Shown here: piece by piece, positions 1 through 11,404 of the stretch
Layout of the letters: each line of letters begins with the position of its first letter
Numbering within the stretch: position 1 is the stretch's first letter
From: Linnemannia hyalina
Lineage: Eukaryota > Mortierellomycota > Mortierellomycetes > Mortierellales > Mortierellaceae
Assembly (NCBI GenBank): GCA_019671135.1
Contig: JAHRHY010000004.1
Span: 2,232,001 to 2,296,000 of the forward strand
Reading direction: 5' to 3'
Length of the DNA stretch: 64,000 nucleotides
Translations under genes and position numbers: made by a program
The notes under the pieces: model-generated
The model's input: the letters and a program-made list of their open reading frames with translations, nothing else
The model's database searches: none
What the model was told of the DNA's origin: nothing

Positions 1-560
1 CACTCACACACTCTCTCTTATTGTCCCTCTTATTGTCCATCCCTTCCTTTTGTCTCTTTACCTTGTTAACGATCCGGCGAAAAGTCCATTTTTCGTTCCT
101 CGTTTTTCATTCATAACCCTTGGGCCCCCGGAATTTTGTTCGCTTCTTTTTTTTTTCTCGAACCTTTTTCTCGCCGCCCCCTTCCCCTCCTTTCATTCTT
201 TCTCCTCAGAACCATCTCGTTCAATTCAAGCCTCGCCTCTCTCCAAGGTAAAGTGAAAGTGCGCTTTCTTCAACAACAGGCACTAGTAGCAAAACCCGAC
301 CATCATTTGAAGTAGTCTTGTTCTTCTAGTTCAGGTGCCCATTGTAGGTTTTTTTATTACAGCCTAGCGAGGGAACCGATCCAAAAACAAGCTATTTTAC
401 GCTTACGCTGTGTGGTGGTCGAATGGACGCTGACTCAAGCAAGGTTCAGGGCCAATTTAGCCCAATCCCATCCGACATCCGAAATTAATTGTTATTTTTT
501 CTCCACCTTAATCACCGCTGACCTGCAGCCTAGGACATTTTTTTATTTGTTGACGACGCG
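1..560. other. Upstream region of the SH3 membrane protein gene
   Basis: No gene is supported here. The first 240 bases are CT-rich on the plus strand, typical of leaders in this genome. Short open frames do not look coding. Confidence 0.5.
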
Positions 561-1823
561 ATGAGATATTTTCGGTACTACCATCCCCTAGCGATCGTGG
601 CTCTAGTCGCAATCGCAACATCGCCAGCATGGACAAACACAGCCGACGCTCGTCCTCTCGATCTGGAAATCGTTCTCGACAAACGACAAGCGGCCCATGA
701 GCCTCTCGCCGCGCCCGCCGCTGCTCCACCACACACACCAGCTCCCCCTCTGACCGACGAGCCTTCGCCCACGAAGGACCCAAAGCCCCCTTCGCCACCC
801 CCAGCGACTACGCACGAGCCCTCTTCTCCTGCGACAACTGATCGCCCTGAGCCGCCAACCACAACCAAGAACCCACAGCCTACCCAGCAGCCACCATCAC
901 CACCACCACCAAAGCCAGTCAACCCCAACCCAGCAACCTCTCAAAAGCCCCCAAGCCCTCACCCTAGCAGTGACTCTCCCTCAAGCTCGCATTCCGGCAC
1001 GTCTAGTAGCAGCAACAACAGTGGTACAAGCTTAGGAACGGCCTCGGCCAACAACACGCCACAGCCTACAGGTTCCTCTAACGGATTGGATGATGGATCA
1101 GAGGTGCCTACCAAGGTCTCGGATAAGGTCTTTGTCGGCCTCGGTGCCGTCGGTGGCCTGTTCTTGTTTTCGCTCGGTGGTGTGGCGTTCTGTCGTCACC
1201 GCAAGAAGAAGAACCTCGCCGCAGCATTGTTGAGGCAAACGGAACAATTCAACCATAACAACCCCTACGCCAAGATCTCCGAGGCGACGGCGGCCAGTAA
1301 CAGCAACAACATCAACATGTCTGGAAAGGAGAGTCTGCCGATGACGCCGACGAAACCCATTGGGACGTTCAGTGTGGTATCGGATTACACGCCCGCGATG
1401 CCGGACGAGATTGAGATCTACTATGGCGATTCGGTCACGGTCCTGCAGGAGTATGATGACGGCTGGTGCATGGGAATCAATAACTCGCGTGGAGGCATCA
1501 AGGGTGTCGTGCCGCGACACTGTCTTTCGGGCGGGAATAATAATAACAGCAGCAACTGTGGCTATGATGATGGTGGGCATGATGGTGGGCAGTATGGCGG
1601 TGGCGGTGATGATGGATATTACCCACCCAACCCTGGATTCAAGGCGATGGCCAACAAGCGCATGAGTTCGATGCCTGTCGGCGGCTGGAACAATGGACCA
1701 CCTGGAGGATATCAGAACGGCGGTGGTGGTCATGGAGGATATGGAGATTACCCACCCAATCCTTACAACAACCAGGGTCCCCATCTTGGAACACCCAACC
1801 AAGGCTACTATGGCGGATACTAG
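561..1823 (+). CDS. Single-pass membrane protein with cytosolic SH3 domain
   Basis: Single exon, 420 residues. The order seen is: a hydrophobic signal peptide (about 1-30); a long Pro/Ser/Thr-rich stretch (about 50-185) that looks like an O-glycosylated ectodomain; one membrane segment (about 190-211) followed by a basic stop-transfer patch (RHRKKK); an SH3 domain (about 268-322) with the ALYDY-like DYTP, the acidic loop DEIEIYYGD, the DDGW signature and a VVPRHCL end; and a Gly/Asn/Tyr-rich tail. The layout resembles fungal surface sensors or fusion proteins such as Sho1 or Fus1, but Sho1 has four membrane spans, so this is not an orthologue. It probably links the cell surface to SH3 ligands in cortical signalling or actin assembly; that role is inference. 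The start is the only ATG that gives a signal peptide. Confidence 0.85.
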   Translation: MRYFRYYHPLAIVALVAIATSPAWTNTADARPLDLEIVLDKRQAAHEPLAAPAAAPPHTPAPPLTDEPSPTKDPKPPSPPPATTHEPSSPATTDRPEPPTTTKNPQPTQQPPSPPPPKPVNPNPATSQKPPSPHPSSDSPSSSHSGTSSSSNNSGTSLGTASANNTPQPTGSSNGLDDGSEVPTKVSDKVFVGLGAVGGLFLFSLGGVAFCRHRKKKNLAAALLRQTEQFNHNNPYAKISEATAASNSNNINMSGKESLPMTPTKPIGTFSVVSDYTPAMPDEIEIYYGDSVTVLQEYDDGWCMGINNSRGGIKGVVPRHCLSGGNNNNSSNCGYDDGGHDGGQYGGGGDDGYYPPNPGFKAMANKRMSSMPVGGWNNGPPGGYQNGGGGHGGYGDYPPNPYNNQGPHLGTPNQGYYGGY

Positions 1824-3398
1824 GACTTGAGTTGAGCTAAAGCAGAACAGATGCGCCATAATTTTTACTCTCCTCCTTCTCCTCCTCCACCTCCTTTGTT
1901 TTTATTTTTATTCGTTGCTTCTCGGAATTAAACTTATTCGTAATCTTTGAGCATTTATCCACGGTTCCTTGTTGTCGATGTAATCGTTCACTCCACGCTT
2001 GCTTGATTCATGCTGTGATCGGACGTTAACCCTTTTTCTTCCTGTCTCAGAAAATGTCTTGTAGTGGTTGTAATGTGTCGTCGACTTTTTTTGTTGGTGA
2101 ATATGTTGACGAACGTAGGGGTAATAGGAAATGGAGAACGAAAAATAGTAACCGCAAATGGATGTCAGGTTTCCTGCAGCCTTGTCCAGCCCAGCCTAGT
2201 CCTACTTTTCCGGGATGTACAAAAAGAGAAGGAGAGAGAGAGATGCGAGTGCGAACGGGCTGCCGGGTTCATGGGAAACCAAGAAGGAAAAGAATGGATC
2301 AATAGAAAAAAATCAGAGAGCGAGAGTGAGATAAAAAGATTGTGGATGAATAACATGTTATCGTCGCATGCCAACCTGTATCCAATCCCCCTCATTGGAA
2401 AAAGAAAAGGAATGAAGGAATGAAATGAAATGAGAAAGACAGTTGGTTAACAGAGAGCCTGGTGGAAGGGCATGAGAAAATGAGAAAATTGTGAGCCGTT
2501 TATGTGTGTGCGGGATGGACGTTTTTTTTTTCTTTCTTCTTTGGCTTCGATTTTCAGAAGGTTGCATGGATAGCTCGTGTGGGGAGCCTGGTAGGGGGAG
2601 GGAGGGGCTGATGGACAGTGGAGGAAAAAGGATAACTCAAATCATAGTTGGCTATTCAACCTTCTTTTTTTTCGTACATGTTTTTTTTTGAGCAAACGTG
2701 TTTAATTTTCAGCTTTCAACTTTGCTCGATAAACACCACGCCTTTGAAGGACAAGGAAATGGACCCTGCCACACTGAAAAATGTGAATGCGCAATGAGAA
2801 TTGCGATGCGGATTGTGATGCTGTTGCAGTGCCTCAAGCTAACCTCAAGTCTTAAGTGATCAAAATGGCTGCAAAGGGTCCTGCTGACTTTTTGTTCATG
2901 TCGCTCAGTGTGCTACACGTGATACGATGGCTGTGTACAGAGAGAAGAGGCGTAGAAATAAGGGGTGAAGTAAGAAACAGCCAAGTGGGGTACGCATTCT
3001 TTGTGTAAGTAAAACTGCGGAAGTGTAGCGGAATCGAGACAAGGCCCATGAGAATGTGGGCATCTGGGTGAGCAATGATGGGCAAAAGGGTATGCAATAT
3101 AGCGCATGCGGGCATTTTATTTTTTATTTTTGTTTTTGTTGTTGTTGTTGTAGCATGACGATAAGGTGAAAAAAAGTAAACAAAGTGGAGGGAGGGAGAG
3201 AAGAGAAAATCGATGTGCTTTTTGTGCGATGGTGCACAGAAATGAAGTGAAAAGCGCACTTACACGAAAACTCTCTCACACTCTCACGATCGCCACATAC
3301 GCGCACACGCGTACAAATAGAAAATGGAAAGAGAAGAGATCAGAGAGAGAGAGAGAGAATGAGAAAAAAGAAAGGATTGGAGAAGGAGGAAAGAAGGA
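1824..3398. other. Intergenic region, no supported gene
   Basis: 3' flank of the SH3 gene followed by about 1.4 kb without a convincing frame. Minus-strand frames at 2852-3259 are open but have no recognisable product or consistent codon pattern. Confidence 0.4.
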
Positions 3399-3620
3399 CT
3401 AATGGATGGTGATGGTTGGCTGCAGATGGAGATGTTTATCGATCTCGCTTTTTAATGACTGTGCCTCTTGCTTGGTAAGAATCAATGCTGGCGGTGCATC
3501 TTCTCCTTCTTGTTGTTGTTGACTTCCGGGTGAGTTTGAGTTTGAGGAAGTGGGTTGATCCCTTTTTTTTTGTTTTTGTTTTGCATCTATTCTTTCCATG
3601 GAAGAAGTAAGCATCGCCAT
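3399..3620 (-). CDS. Possible small Q-rich protein, 73 aa
   Basis: An ATG-initiated minus-strand frame. The N-terminal half is polar and rich in Lys/Gln/Ser; the C-terminal half (EDAPPALILTKQEAQSLK and following residues) looks like an amphipathic helix. Composition looks more coding than the surrounding frames, but no family is recognised. It could be a small gene, the first exon of a larger one, or chance. Confidence 0.3.
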   Translation of the reverse strand: MAMLTSSMERIDAKQKQKKRDQPTSSNSNSPGSQQQQEGEDAPPALILTKQEAQSLKSEIDKHLHLQPTITIH

Positions 3621-5351
3621 TCACTCATTTCGCTTTGACGAGATGTTGTTGTTGTTGGCTGTTTGTTTGTTGGGGAATGAACGAATGAACGCAATCTCAC
3701 AACGCCTTTCACTTCTGGTTGGTTGGTCGAGCAGCAGACATGATGTGTAAATGTATGCGTGTGCGTGTGCTCTTGTCGTCTTATTACATTTTTCATTTTC
3801 TTTCCTTTACTGGTCGCATCCTTCCACCGAGCGGATTTTTTTGCCCTTTCCCCTCCTCATTCCCACCGAATAATCCTCCTTCTCGTCCTTCTCTTCGCTC
3901 CTTTCCACCGACCTCAACTCCCCTCATTCCGCTCTCATTCCTCACCCGTTCGCTCTTTTATTTCTCTCCCTTGTTGGCTCATTTCCATTTCCTCTTGGCC
4001 TTTAGTCATCCTCATTTCATTTTCTTCTCCATCGCATTCTTCGGATTCGGATACTCTGTTATAAAGAAGGAGCACTATCGTTGTCAGATTGGCCATATTT
4101 GGTTTTTGTTGTCTGTTGTTTGTCTTCTTCCTTCCTTCTTCCCTTCCTTCTTCCCTTCTCGTTCATTGCATACATATCCCATTCAAACAACAACAAACAC
4201 AACATACACACGCACCCTCTCTGTCAATCAAATATTAATCCTCAATTGCTCTCTTTTTCATCTTATTCTTCTCTCTCTCTCTTTAACTCACTCGCTCACT
4301 CACACGCCTCTCTTCGATCTCTTTCCCCCTCGTCTCTTATTCCGCTCTTCTCGTTCGTACTTTTTATCCTCCTTTTACGCCTTGGAATCCAGAACGCAAA
4401 AAAAATCCTCCGATCACCCCGTCTCCATACCCTGCCTTTACCTTCATTTACCTTCACCTTGCCGTACCCCAGTGGACACACCTTCGCCCGATCTGATTCT
4501 TCCCCCTCTCTTCCAATTGTGAGTAAATTAACGTCAATCGATATTTATTTCTCTGTTCATTTTTCTTTCCTTCTTTTCCACACCAACAAGACACATCCCA
4601 ATCTCAATTCTTTTCTTTTCACCTCCTTTCCTTTCAGTTCTCCTCCATTCTCATCTCCATCACTCCCTATCGACATAAAAAGAGCCACACTCTTCTACTG
4701 TCATCTCTCCTCGGCGAACATCAGGCATTTTTGACATTTGATCGAGTTTTTGGTACGTTGCTCACTATCTACCCCTCCTCCTCAATTTCTCACTCGTCTG
4801 CCCCTTTTGAATTGTTGTTGATGTCATGTCCTTATTTTGTTGTTGCGGTCCACCCCCTTGATGACCCTTACGACGTCCAATCAGTCCCCCACTCCCTCTC
4901 CCTTTTTACCCTTGTCCATGTCCATTATTCTTGTTCTCATCCATCACGAGCCGTGCCCCGTCTAACCACAATTACATATCCACTCCAACATCCAACCGCA
5001 CCCTTCCCTTTCTTGTTTTTGAACAAAAGCAGTAGAAGACGTCCTTCTTCCCCCCTTGAATTCTCTCTTTGTCTTTATTCCTGCATACAAACTGAGAGGC
5101 CACCGGGGCAAAAGGATCAAATATCCAGCCCAAAAGCGAATGGCTCAACGGCGATAACCTCCCTTTAACTCACAGCAACAGCATAAACACCAAAACAATA
5201 CCAACAAGGAAAGCAAAAACAAAAATAATAACAACAACGATAACAACAGCGACAACACCCACGCCAACCAATTTAGTCAGCCCGCAGCACCTTACCCTGC
5301 AAAAACTATCCTCCCCTCCTTTTTTATTTTCTTTCCTTTTCTCTTCCAATC
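3621..5351. other. Long pyrimidine-rich 5' region of the Zn2Cys6 gene
   Basis: About 1.6 kb that is strongly C/T-rich on the plus strand, ending in an AC/CAA-rich stretch just before the start codon. Several long plus-strand frames exist only because CT-rich DNA has few stops; their products are Ser/Leu/Pro/Phe strings. It most likely holds the promoter and a long 5' UTR, possibly with upstream ORFs. Confidence 0.5.
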
Positions 5352-8300
5352 ATGCCCCTCGACATCAACCCATACCTTCACTCCTCCACTCTCGTCTCCA
5401 AACCCATGTCGGACCCTTCCATGTTCACACAATCCAGACATACGACCGCCTCAACATTCAACACCCCGCCTCTGGGTGTCAACACCAAGGGCGGGACATC
5501 CCCATTGGCCCTGATATCGATGCAGCGCCATTCCGCACCTCATCACCAACCACCATTACTCGCTATCAAGGAGGAACCCCGCCTGGAACACCGTCCGAGA
5601 CTCAGCCTCTCAGTACCCCATGTACCGGGAAAAACCCGAAAGAGGCACAAGGTTGCAACCTCATGCAATCGTTGTCGCCAAAACAAGGTATATAGAAATG
5701 AAAAAGAATGAGTTCGCCTATCCGTCGTGTGCATGTATGCGTATCATGTCAATATATATATCGCGAGTATCGATTTGAGAATGGATACAGCCCTGGTTTC
5801 GTAATACTAATTAAAAAAGTTTTATCTTCAAACGTGGTCTGCTGTGTTTGCTTAGCGAAAATGCGATGGTGGAGTACCGTGCTCGAACTGTAAGCGGAAC
5901 AAAGCCGACTGTCTGTATACCGATGCACAACAGTCTCGATCTACATGGGGAGACCTGCCGCTGAGCCAAGAAAAGATCCTTGGTGTCTCTGCATCCATCG
6001 ACGACGAAGACACATCAGCGTCTTCCGAGAGGAGCTCAAAAGCCATCTCGGACATACCCTCTTCAGGAGCTGCAGCATCAGCAGCAGCGACATCTTCACC
6101 TTCAACTTCACGAGTTCCAAAGAGCACTGCACAGTCATCCGTGTTATCAATAACCACACCTGCATCGGCATCTAAATCACCAACCAGCCATCCGACACAA
6201 AGAGGCTATGCTAAACAATCAGCCCGTATACCAGATGGTTTCGCATCCTCGTTTCCTGCATCGGCATCATCGTCGACATTAACCCCGCAGATGTCTTTTA
6301 ATCCTGGCCATGCCACATATGAGCAGGATTTCAATCTCGACAGGAGGAAACAGCAGCTGGGCATCCAGTCGACACAGATCTCGAGGGCGATCCGAGTTGC
6401 TCGACCGGGGCCACAGTTCAACTCTTCAATTTTGCTCAACGGCGGCGGCGATTCAGGTGCTCACCGGCCACTGGACCATGGCCTCATGCGAGAGACCTCG
6501 GACAGCTCTCTGGTCACACAGGGATCTTTGAACGCTAACAACAGCACTCGTCCTCGTGTAACATCCAGTCAATCGGTGCCCAATACCCTGTGGCGCCAAG
6601 AACCCGGTACGAGTACAGCCGGATCCATGACAACACTCTCCAAACAACAACAGCAACAGTTGCAGCCTCAACAACAATTACTGCATCATCACCAACAACA
6701 ATACCACTCCAACCCTGCCGATTCTTTAGAGGCGAAGCAGACAAGTATTCTCCCACTAGTACAACCGATACCCCAGTACTCTGATTCTCCTAAGCGGGAG
6801 CCTATTTCTGCATTTGCAGCCATGGACCAAGGGAACAACAGATTGAGTTCTAGCTCTCAGTCTATGATGAGCGCACGAGTCGCTTCACAGCCTCAACAAC
6901 TATTGCAGCAACAACAGAGGCAACAAAACTTTTTGAGCACGGATACCTCCTCTGGATTTATGACAGGATCAGCATATCCTCAAAGTTTACAACAGAACGA
7001 CTTCCAACCTCCAGTCACCATTTTGAATGACCAGCAGCTCCCGCTCTACGACTCCCCACAGCCCTTCGGGACCCCTCAAGCGCAATTCCAGACGCCAGGA
7101 CAGCACCAGCAGCAGCAGAGTTCCCAACAGCAACAGTTTGATCAGCAGCTCATGCTCCAGTTGCCGGTGTCTGCTTCTGGGACACCAACCAGCATCCAGC
7201 ACCACCAGGCACAGTCATACCAATTTCAAGCACAGTCGCATCTCCAACAACGGCAACAGCAGCAGCAACATATGCCATACATTCATCAACCACACCATCA
7301 GAATGCTACTCAGCAACAGCAGCTGGATTCTCCACTGGGTCCCGATCACGCCATTTCCTCAGCAGCGCCAGTTTCGTCCGTTGCGATCTCTAGCGGTGTG
7401 CAGCCTCCTTCTCAACTCGAGGCCTGGGCCTCTCCGACCACAAATGGATTCTCTGCAACAGCAGCAGCAGCTAGCTCTGGTGCTCAAAATCAAATCGATT
7501 GGAAGAGCAGCTCCATTTCGCAACCAACTTCGCTCGACTACCCCAATCGACCATTCAACCCCCAGACCGACTCACATTATAGTTTCAGCGGATCACCAAT
7601 AGCACCCACAAAGCCGACAACATTAGCTACTAGTACTACTTCGACCACCCCTTTGACGGCGATCCCTTCTCTTGCCGGCTCACCTGCGGTTTTCTCCGGG
7701 GACTATGGACAGCAACAACAAAAGTCCCGACATAATGGAGCACCACTGCGTCAACAGGTATTCACACCTTCGCCGATCCAGTCCAGGGCAGAGGAGCAAC
7801 GGGATGAAGCTGCGCGGATACGGAAGATTGCCAAGGATCTTTTGGACTGCCAGCAATACGACTATGGTGTGTTTTTGCCGAGGCACATCTCGCAGGAGTA
7901 TCCGGACATCTGGGTTGCCCCCCACTCCAACCAACCTGGAGGCCTAGATGGGATCCCTCGACAGTTGCTGGTGCTGCCTAAGGATGCCAACTTCTTGGTC
8001 GACGTGTTCTTTGAGGTAAGATGATGATTGCATATCAATGATCGTAGCCTCCTTGTCTTGTACCTTCATTCTGAAATGCGTTGTTCAACTTTTAATTTAT
8101 TATCTCTATGACTGTGAGGCACACATACATACTTACGTTGACCCTGGACCCATTTACACTGTTTCGTTATTAGAATGCATGCTTCTATTACCCCATTCTC
8201 AACCGATCGACGGTGGAGCTGCATCTCATGGATCCGCACACGGCGCACTCGTTGTTCCTGCTGAACATTGTCTTTATGGCCGCCTGCAAGCATCTCGGCA

Positions 8301-11135
8301 AGAGTACCTACATTAAGCGAGCCATCCAGTTCCGTGAGCGCGCACGAGGTAACCATCTTTTGCTGCAGTTGATATATTAGGACTCGGGTTATCATTTGTT
8401 GTGATTTGAGATTAGGGAACTGACCAAGGCTTCTTATCTATGTACATTCACAATGGTAAAATTATACAGAGCTGCAGTATCATATTGACGGAAGGGTTCG
8501 GCTCTCAAGGATTCAAGGCGCACTATTGGGCTCGCAGGTGATCTACGGAGTTTTCACCGTCGTTATTGGATACGCCCAACTCTGTGGATCCTACAGCAAA
8601 CTGCCGACCATTTCCAACCTTTCTGATGACAACAACAACAACAACTCTACGAGAATCAGCGGCGATGATTACGACGATGGCAAAGAGGCGATGACGGATC
8701 TTACAGATGAGAGTCGACGATTGGTGGCGCAGAAGGGGACCATTCCTGAGGCGGCTTTCCAGCAGCGGTTGTGGTCGTTCTGGACAATTTACATTCGAGA
8801 TTCGATGTCGAGGCTCTATTTTGGATGGCCGCATGGGATTGATGCTCTGGCGATAACGGCGGACTTGCCGACGATCAAGGGGTCTGTGGGCCTTGGTGGG
8901 CGGAGGAAGGGGTTGAATGGGTATGGTGGCCGTGCTGGTGGTGCTGCTGGAGGGACAGGGAAGCGTCGAGGACCGATGAAACCCGTCTTGCCGGAGAGGA
9001 AGATGATGAAGGCTGCGAATAAGGGAAAGCAGCAGCAGCAGGCGCACAAGTCTGAGCTGGAATCTTATCGTGTGTCCTCGACGTTTTCTGACGACGACGA
9101 CGATGATGATGACGATGATGAGGACGATAATGACAAAGCTGGAAGAAGCGATGATGATGATGATAGTGACTTGGAGCAAGGGGATATCCACTTTCAGGGT
9201 ACGCCTAGTATGAGCCGCCCCTCTGTGGATGCTACGATGAGCTCGGCACCAGGAGAGAAGCGAGGCAAGTGGTCGTTTGATGGTCCGCTTCTGCCATCTA
9301 TTGGTGGTCGCGAGGTTGCGCCTTCGATTTCTGGACTCTCGAGGACATTTGTCGAGAAGCAGAGTCGAGGTGAAGACCTTCATCGCCGTGCTTCTGGAGC
9401 TGCATCTGGATCAAGTTCGGGGTCAGGTTCAGGTCCTGGGACAGGCTCACATTCGTCGATTGACATCAAGCGCCACACGGAGCGGATGAAATTGCTGCTG
9501 GATGCCGAGGAGGACGTGACGGACGGAGGTGCATATTCGAGGATCTTGTTCTTGGAAGAGATTAAGCTTTGGACGATCGGTCGTCGAGCTGGGCTTTACC
9601 TCATGGGCCGCAGTACTTCGTCGAGTGCGAGTCCCTTGGGTGCCATGACGGGATCTTTTTCGACCACATCGTCAGTCCATGATCTGTATGGGCCAAGTTC
9701 TAGCGGTGCTGCTGCGGAGAAAAGTGACCCGTTCGCGACGGCGATTAATGCCTCACTTGATGCGAGTCGGTGCTCAGAGCGGGCGTGGTTGGATGATAAG
9801 GAATTGCAGGGTCTGCAGGCAGAACTCATGGCCTGGGAGCAGGCATTGCCGCCTATGTTTAAGTTCCGTCAGGACGTGGATGCACCCGACATCAACCACA
9901 AACTCAACGGCAAACTTGGTATGCATCTTCTATTGTTTTGTTTTGTTTTTGCACAGCAATGCACGGACGGACAGACGTTGTTTTTGTATATCCATTAACA
10001 CTTACTTCGTCATTTCTTTGTTCATTTCGTAATTCCAGCGGTGCTATCGTTGTTCTACTACACGATCACGATAATGCTCCAATCCTCATACCTCCCCATC
10101 CCGCAATACCTCTCCTCCTCTTCCCGCTCAACCGCCTTCAAATCCCCCGATAACATCTCCCAAGAATACGACGACCTCTTTAGTCGTTCAGGATCCGTCA
10201 ACTCCATGGGTTTGTCCGACGACGGCACCGCCTACCCCACAACAATCACAACCCCACCAACCTCCACCACCACCCGGATCAAACGTGAGGGCGGTGATAG
10301 TGAGTACCTCTATCCAAACCGATTCGCATACCTCCACCAGCAACATCAACATCAGCGACAAAACAGTACGAGCAGCAGCGTTAGCGGTAGTGGGATCGCA
10401 ATCCCTGGAGGGTACTTTAACACCGCCCACAAGATCTGCACCCAACTCTCGAACGTCCTCTACCACCACCTAGAACTCATGCTGGACTCTTATCCGAACT
10501 GGTGTTCAATCCAGAGCAAATTGAACCACTCCCTCGTCGCAGCCCTGCGCGTCTCCTGTCTCAACGCCCGACTTAGTACTAACTCCCAGGCGATCAGGGA
10601 TGAAGCCAAGGCAGGGTTCAAGATGGGGTCGGATCTGTTCAAGCGCCAGGCGCTGTTACCGGATCCGTTGACGATCCGCGACTGGCCTGCGGAAGAAGAT
10701 GTCCAGGTGATGTTGGATTTGGAGGAGGAGTTTAGGGAGATGATGACTACACAGGAGGAGGAGGAGGAGAGGAGTCGAAGTCATACGAGGGATCAGTCTG
10801 AGGAGGCTGCTGCCGCGGCTGCAGCTGCCGCTGCAGCTGCAGCAGGTGGCGTCCGGTCGGTGTTTGATGAAGACCCGGGCGATCGGTTGTTGTACCTCCC
10901 CCCAAACCCGGATGGCTCTGCGTCCTTTGATGCTGCCACCGCTGCCGCTGCCGCTGCCGTCTCCGCCAGTAGTGGAATGCCTTCGACATCGGCCGAGGGA
11001 GACCTTATTGCGATGGACGGAAGTGGTGCCATTGGTGGGGCAGCTGGCCAGGGTATGGATTATGGATTGTTTAGAGCCGAGCACGTCTTTGGGCTTAGCG
11101 AGGCTTTCCAATTCGACTACAACATCGGTGCCTAG
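5352..11135 (+). CDS. Very large Zn2Cys6 transcription factor
   Basis: Five exons: 5352-5687, 5856-8015, 8174-8348, 8470-9918, 10039-11135; all phases agree and give 1738 residues. The binuclear zinc cluster is split by intron 1 and is canonical: C105-x2-C108-x6-C115-x5-C121-x2-C124-x6-C131. Residues about 270-760 are Ser/Thr/Gln-rich with many poly-Q runs, a likely disordered activation region. From about residue 830 a fungal-specific transcription factor domain (PF04082-like) begins (FFENACFYYPILNRSTVE, then LFLLNIVFMAACKHLG) and continues into exon 4, where it is interrupted by a poly-Asp/Glu stretch and Gly/Ser-rich loops. The last exon holds another fungal-type helical block and two poly-Ala runs. 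It is a nuclear sequence-specific regulator. Targets cannot be told from sequence. Most family members are 600-1000 residues, so the excess length is low-complexity insertion. Confidence 0.88.
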
Positions 11136-11404
11136 GCCTAGGAGTAGTTCTTCTTTTTCCTCGTCCTTTTTTTTCTTCTACCTCTCATTATTATTTTGAT
11201 GAAATTAAAGACGTGTACATTGTGTATTTTTTTTTTGTCGATCTCCTTCCTTGTCTCCCCAGTTTCATTTCCGGTTGACAAAATCATGGACCATGTTCGA
11301 GCATAGAGAAAGAAAAGTCGTTTTTTGAGCGGTGTCAATCCAGGTTTTATTGCGAGGATAAAATACAGAATGCACACTTGGGCACGATGTGTACTTTCGC
11401 TGAT

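Noticed and set aside
1098..1859. 253-aa minus-strand frame
   Set aside because: Antisense shadow of the SH3 membrane protein gene.
2852..3259. Minus-strand frame of 135 aa
   Set aside because: The first third is translated low-complexity sequence, another frame is equally open, and no family is recognised.
3719..4734. Long overlapping plus-strand frames of 217-267 aa
   Set aside because: All are Ser/Leu/Phe/Pro strings read from a CT-rich leader with few stops; overlapping frames are equally open.
8523..9383. 286-aa minus-strand frame
   Set aside because: Antisense shadow of exon 4 of the Zn2Cys6 gene; composition mirrors the Asp-rich and Ser-rich coding repeats.
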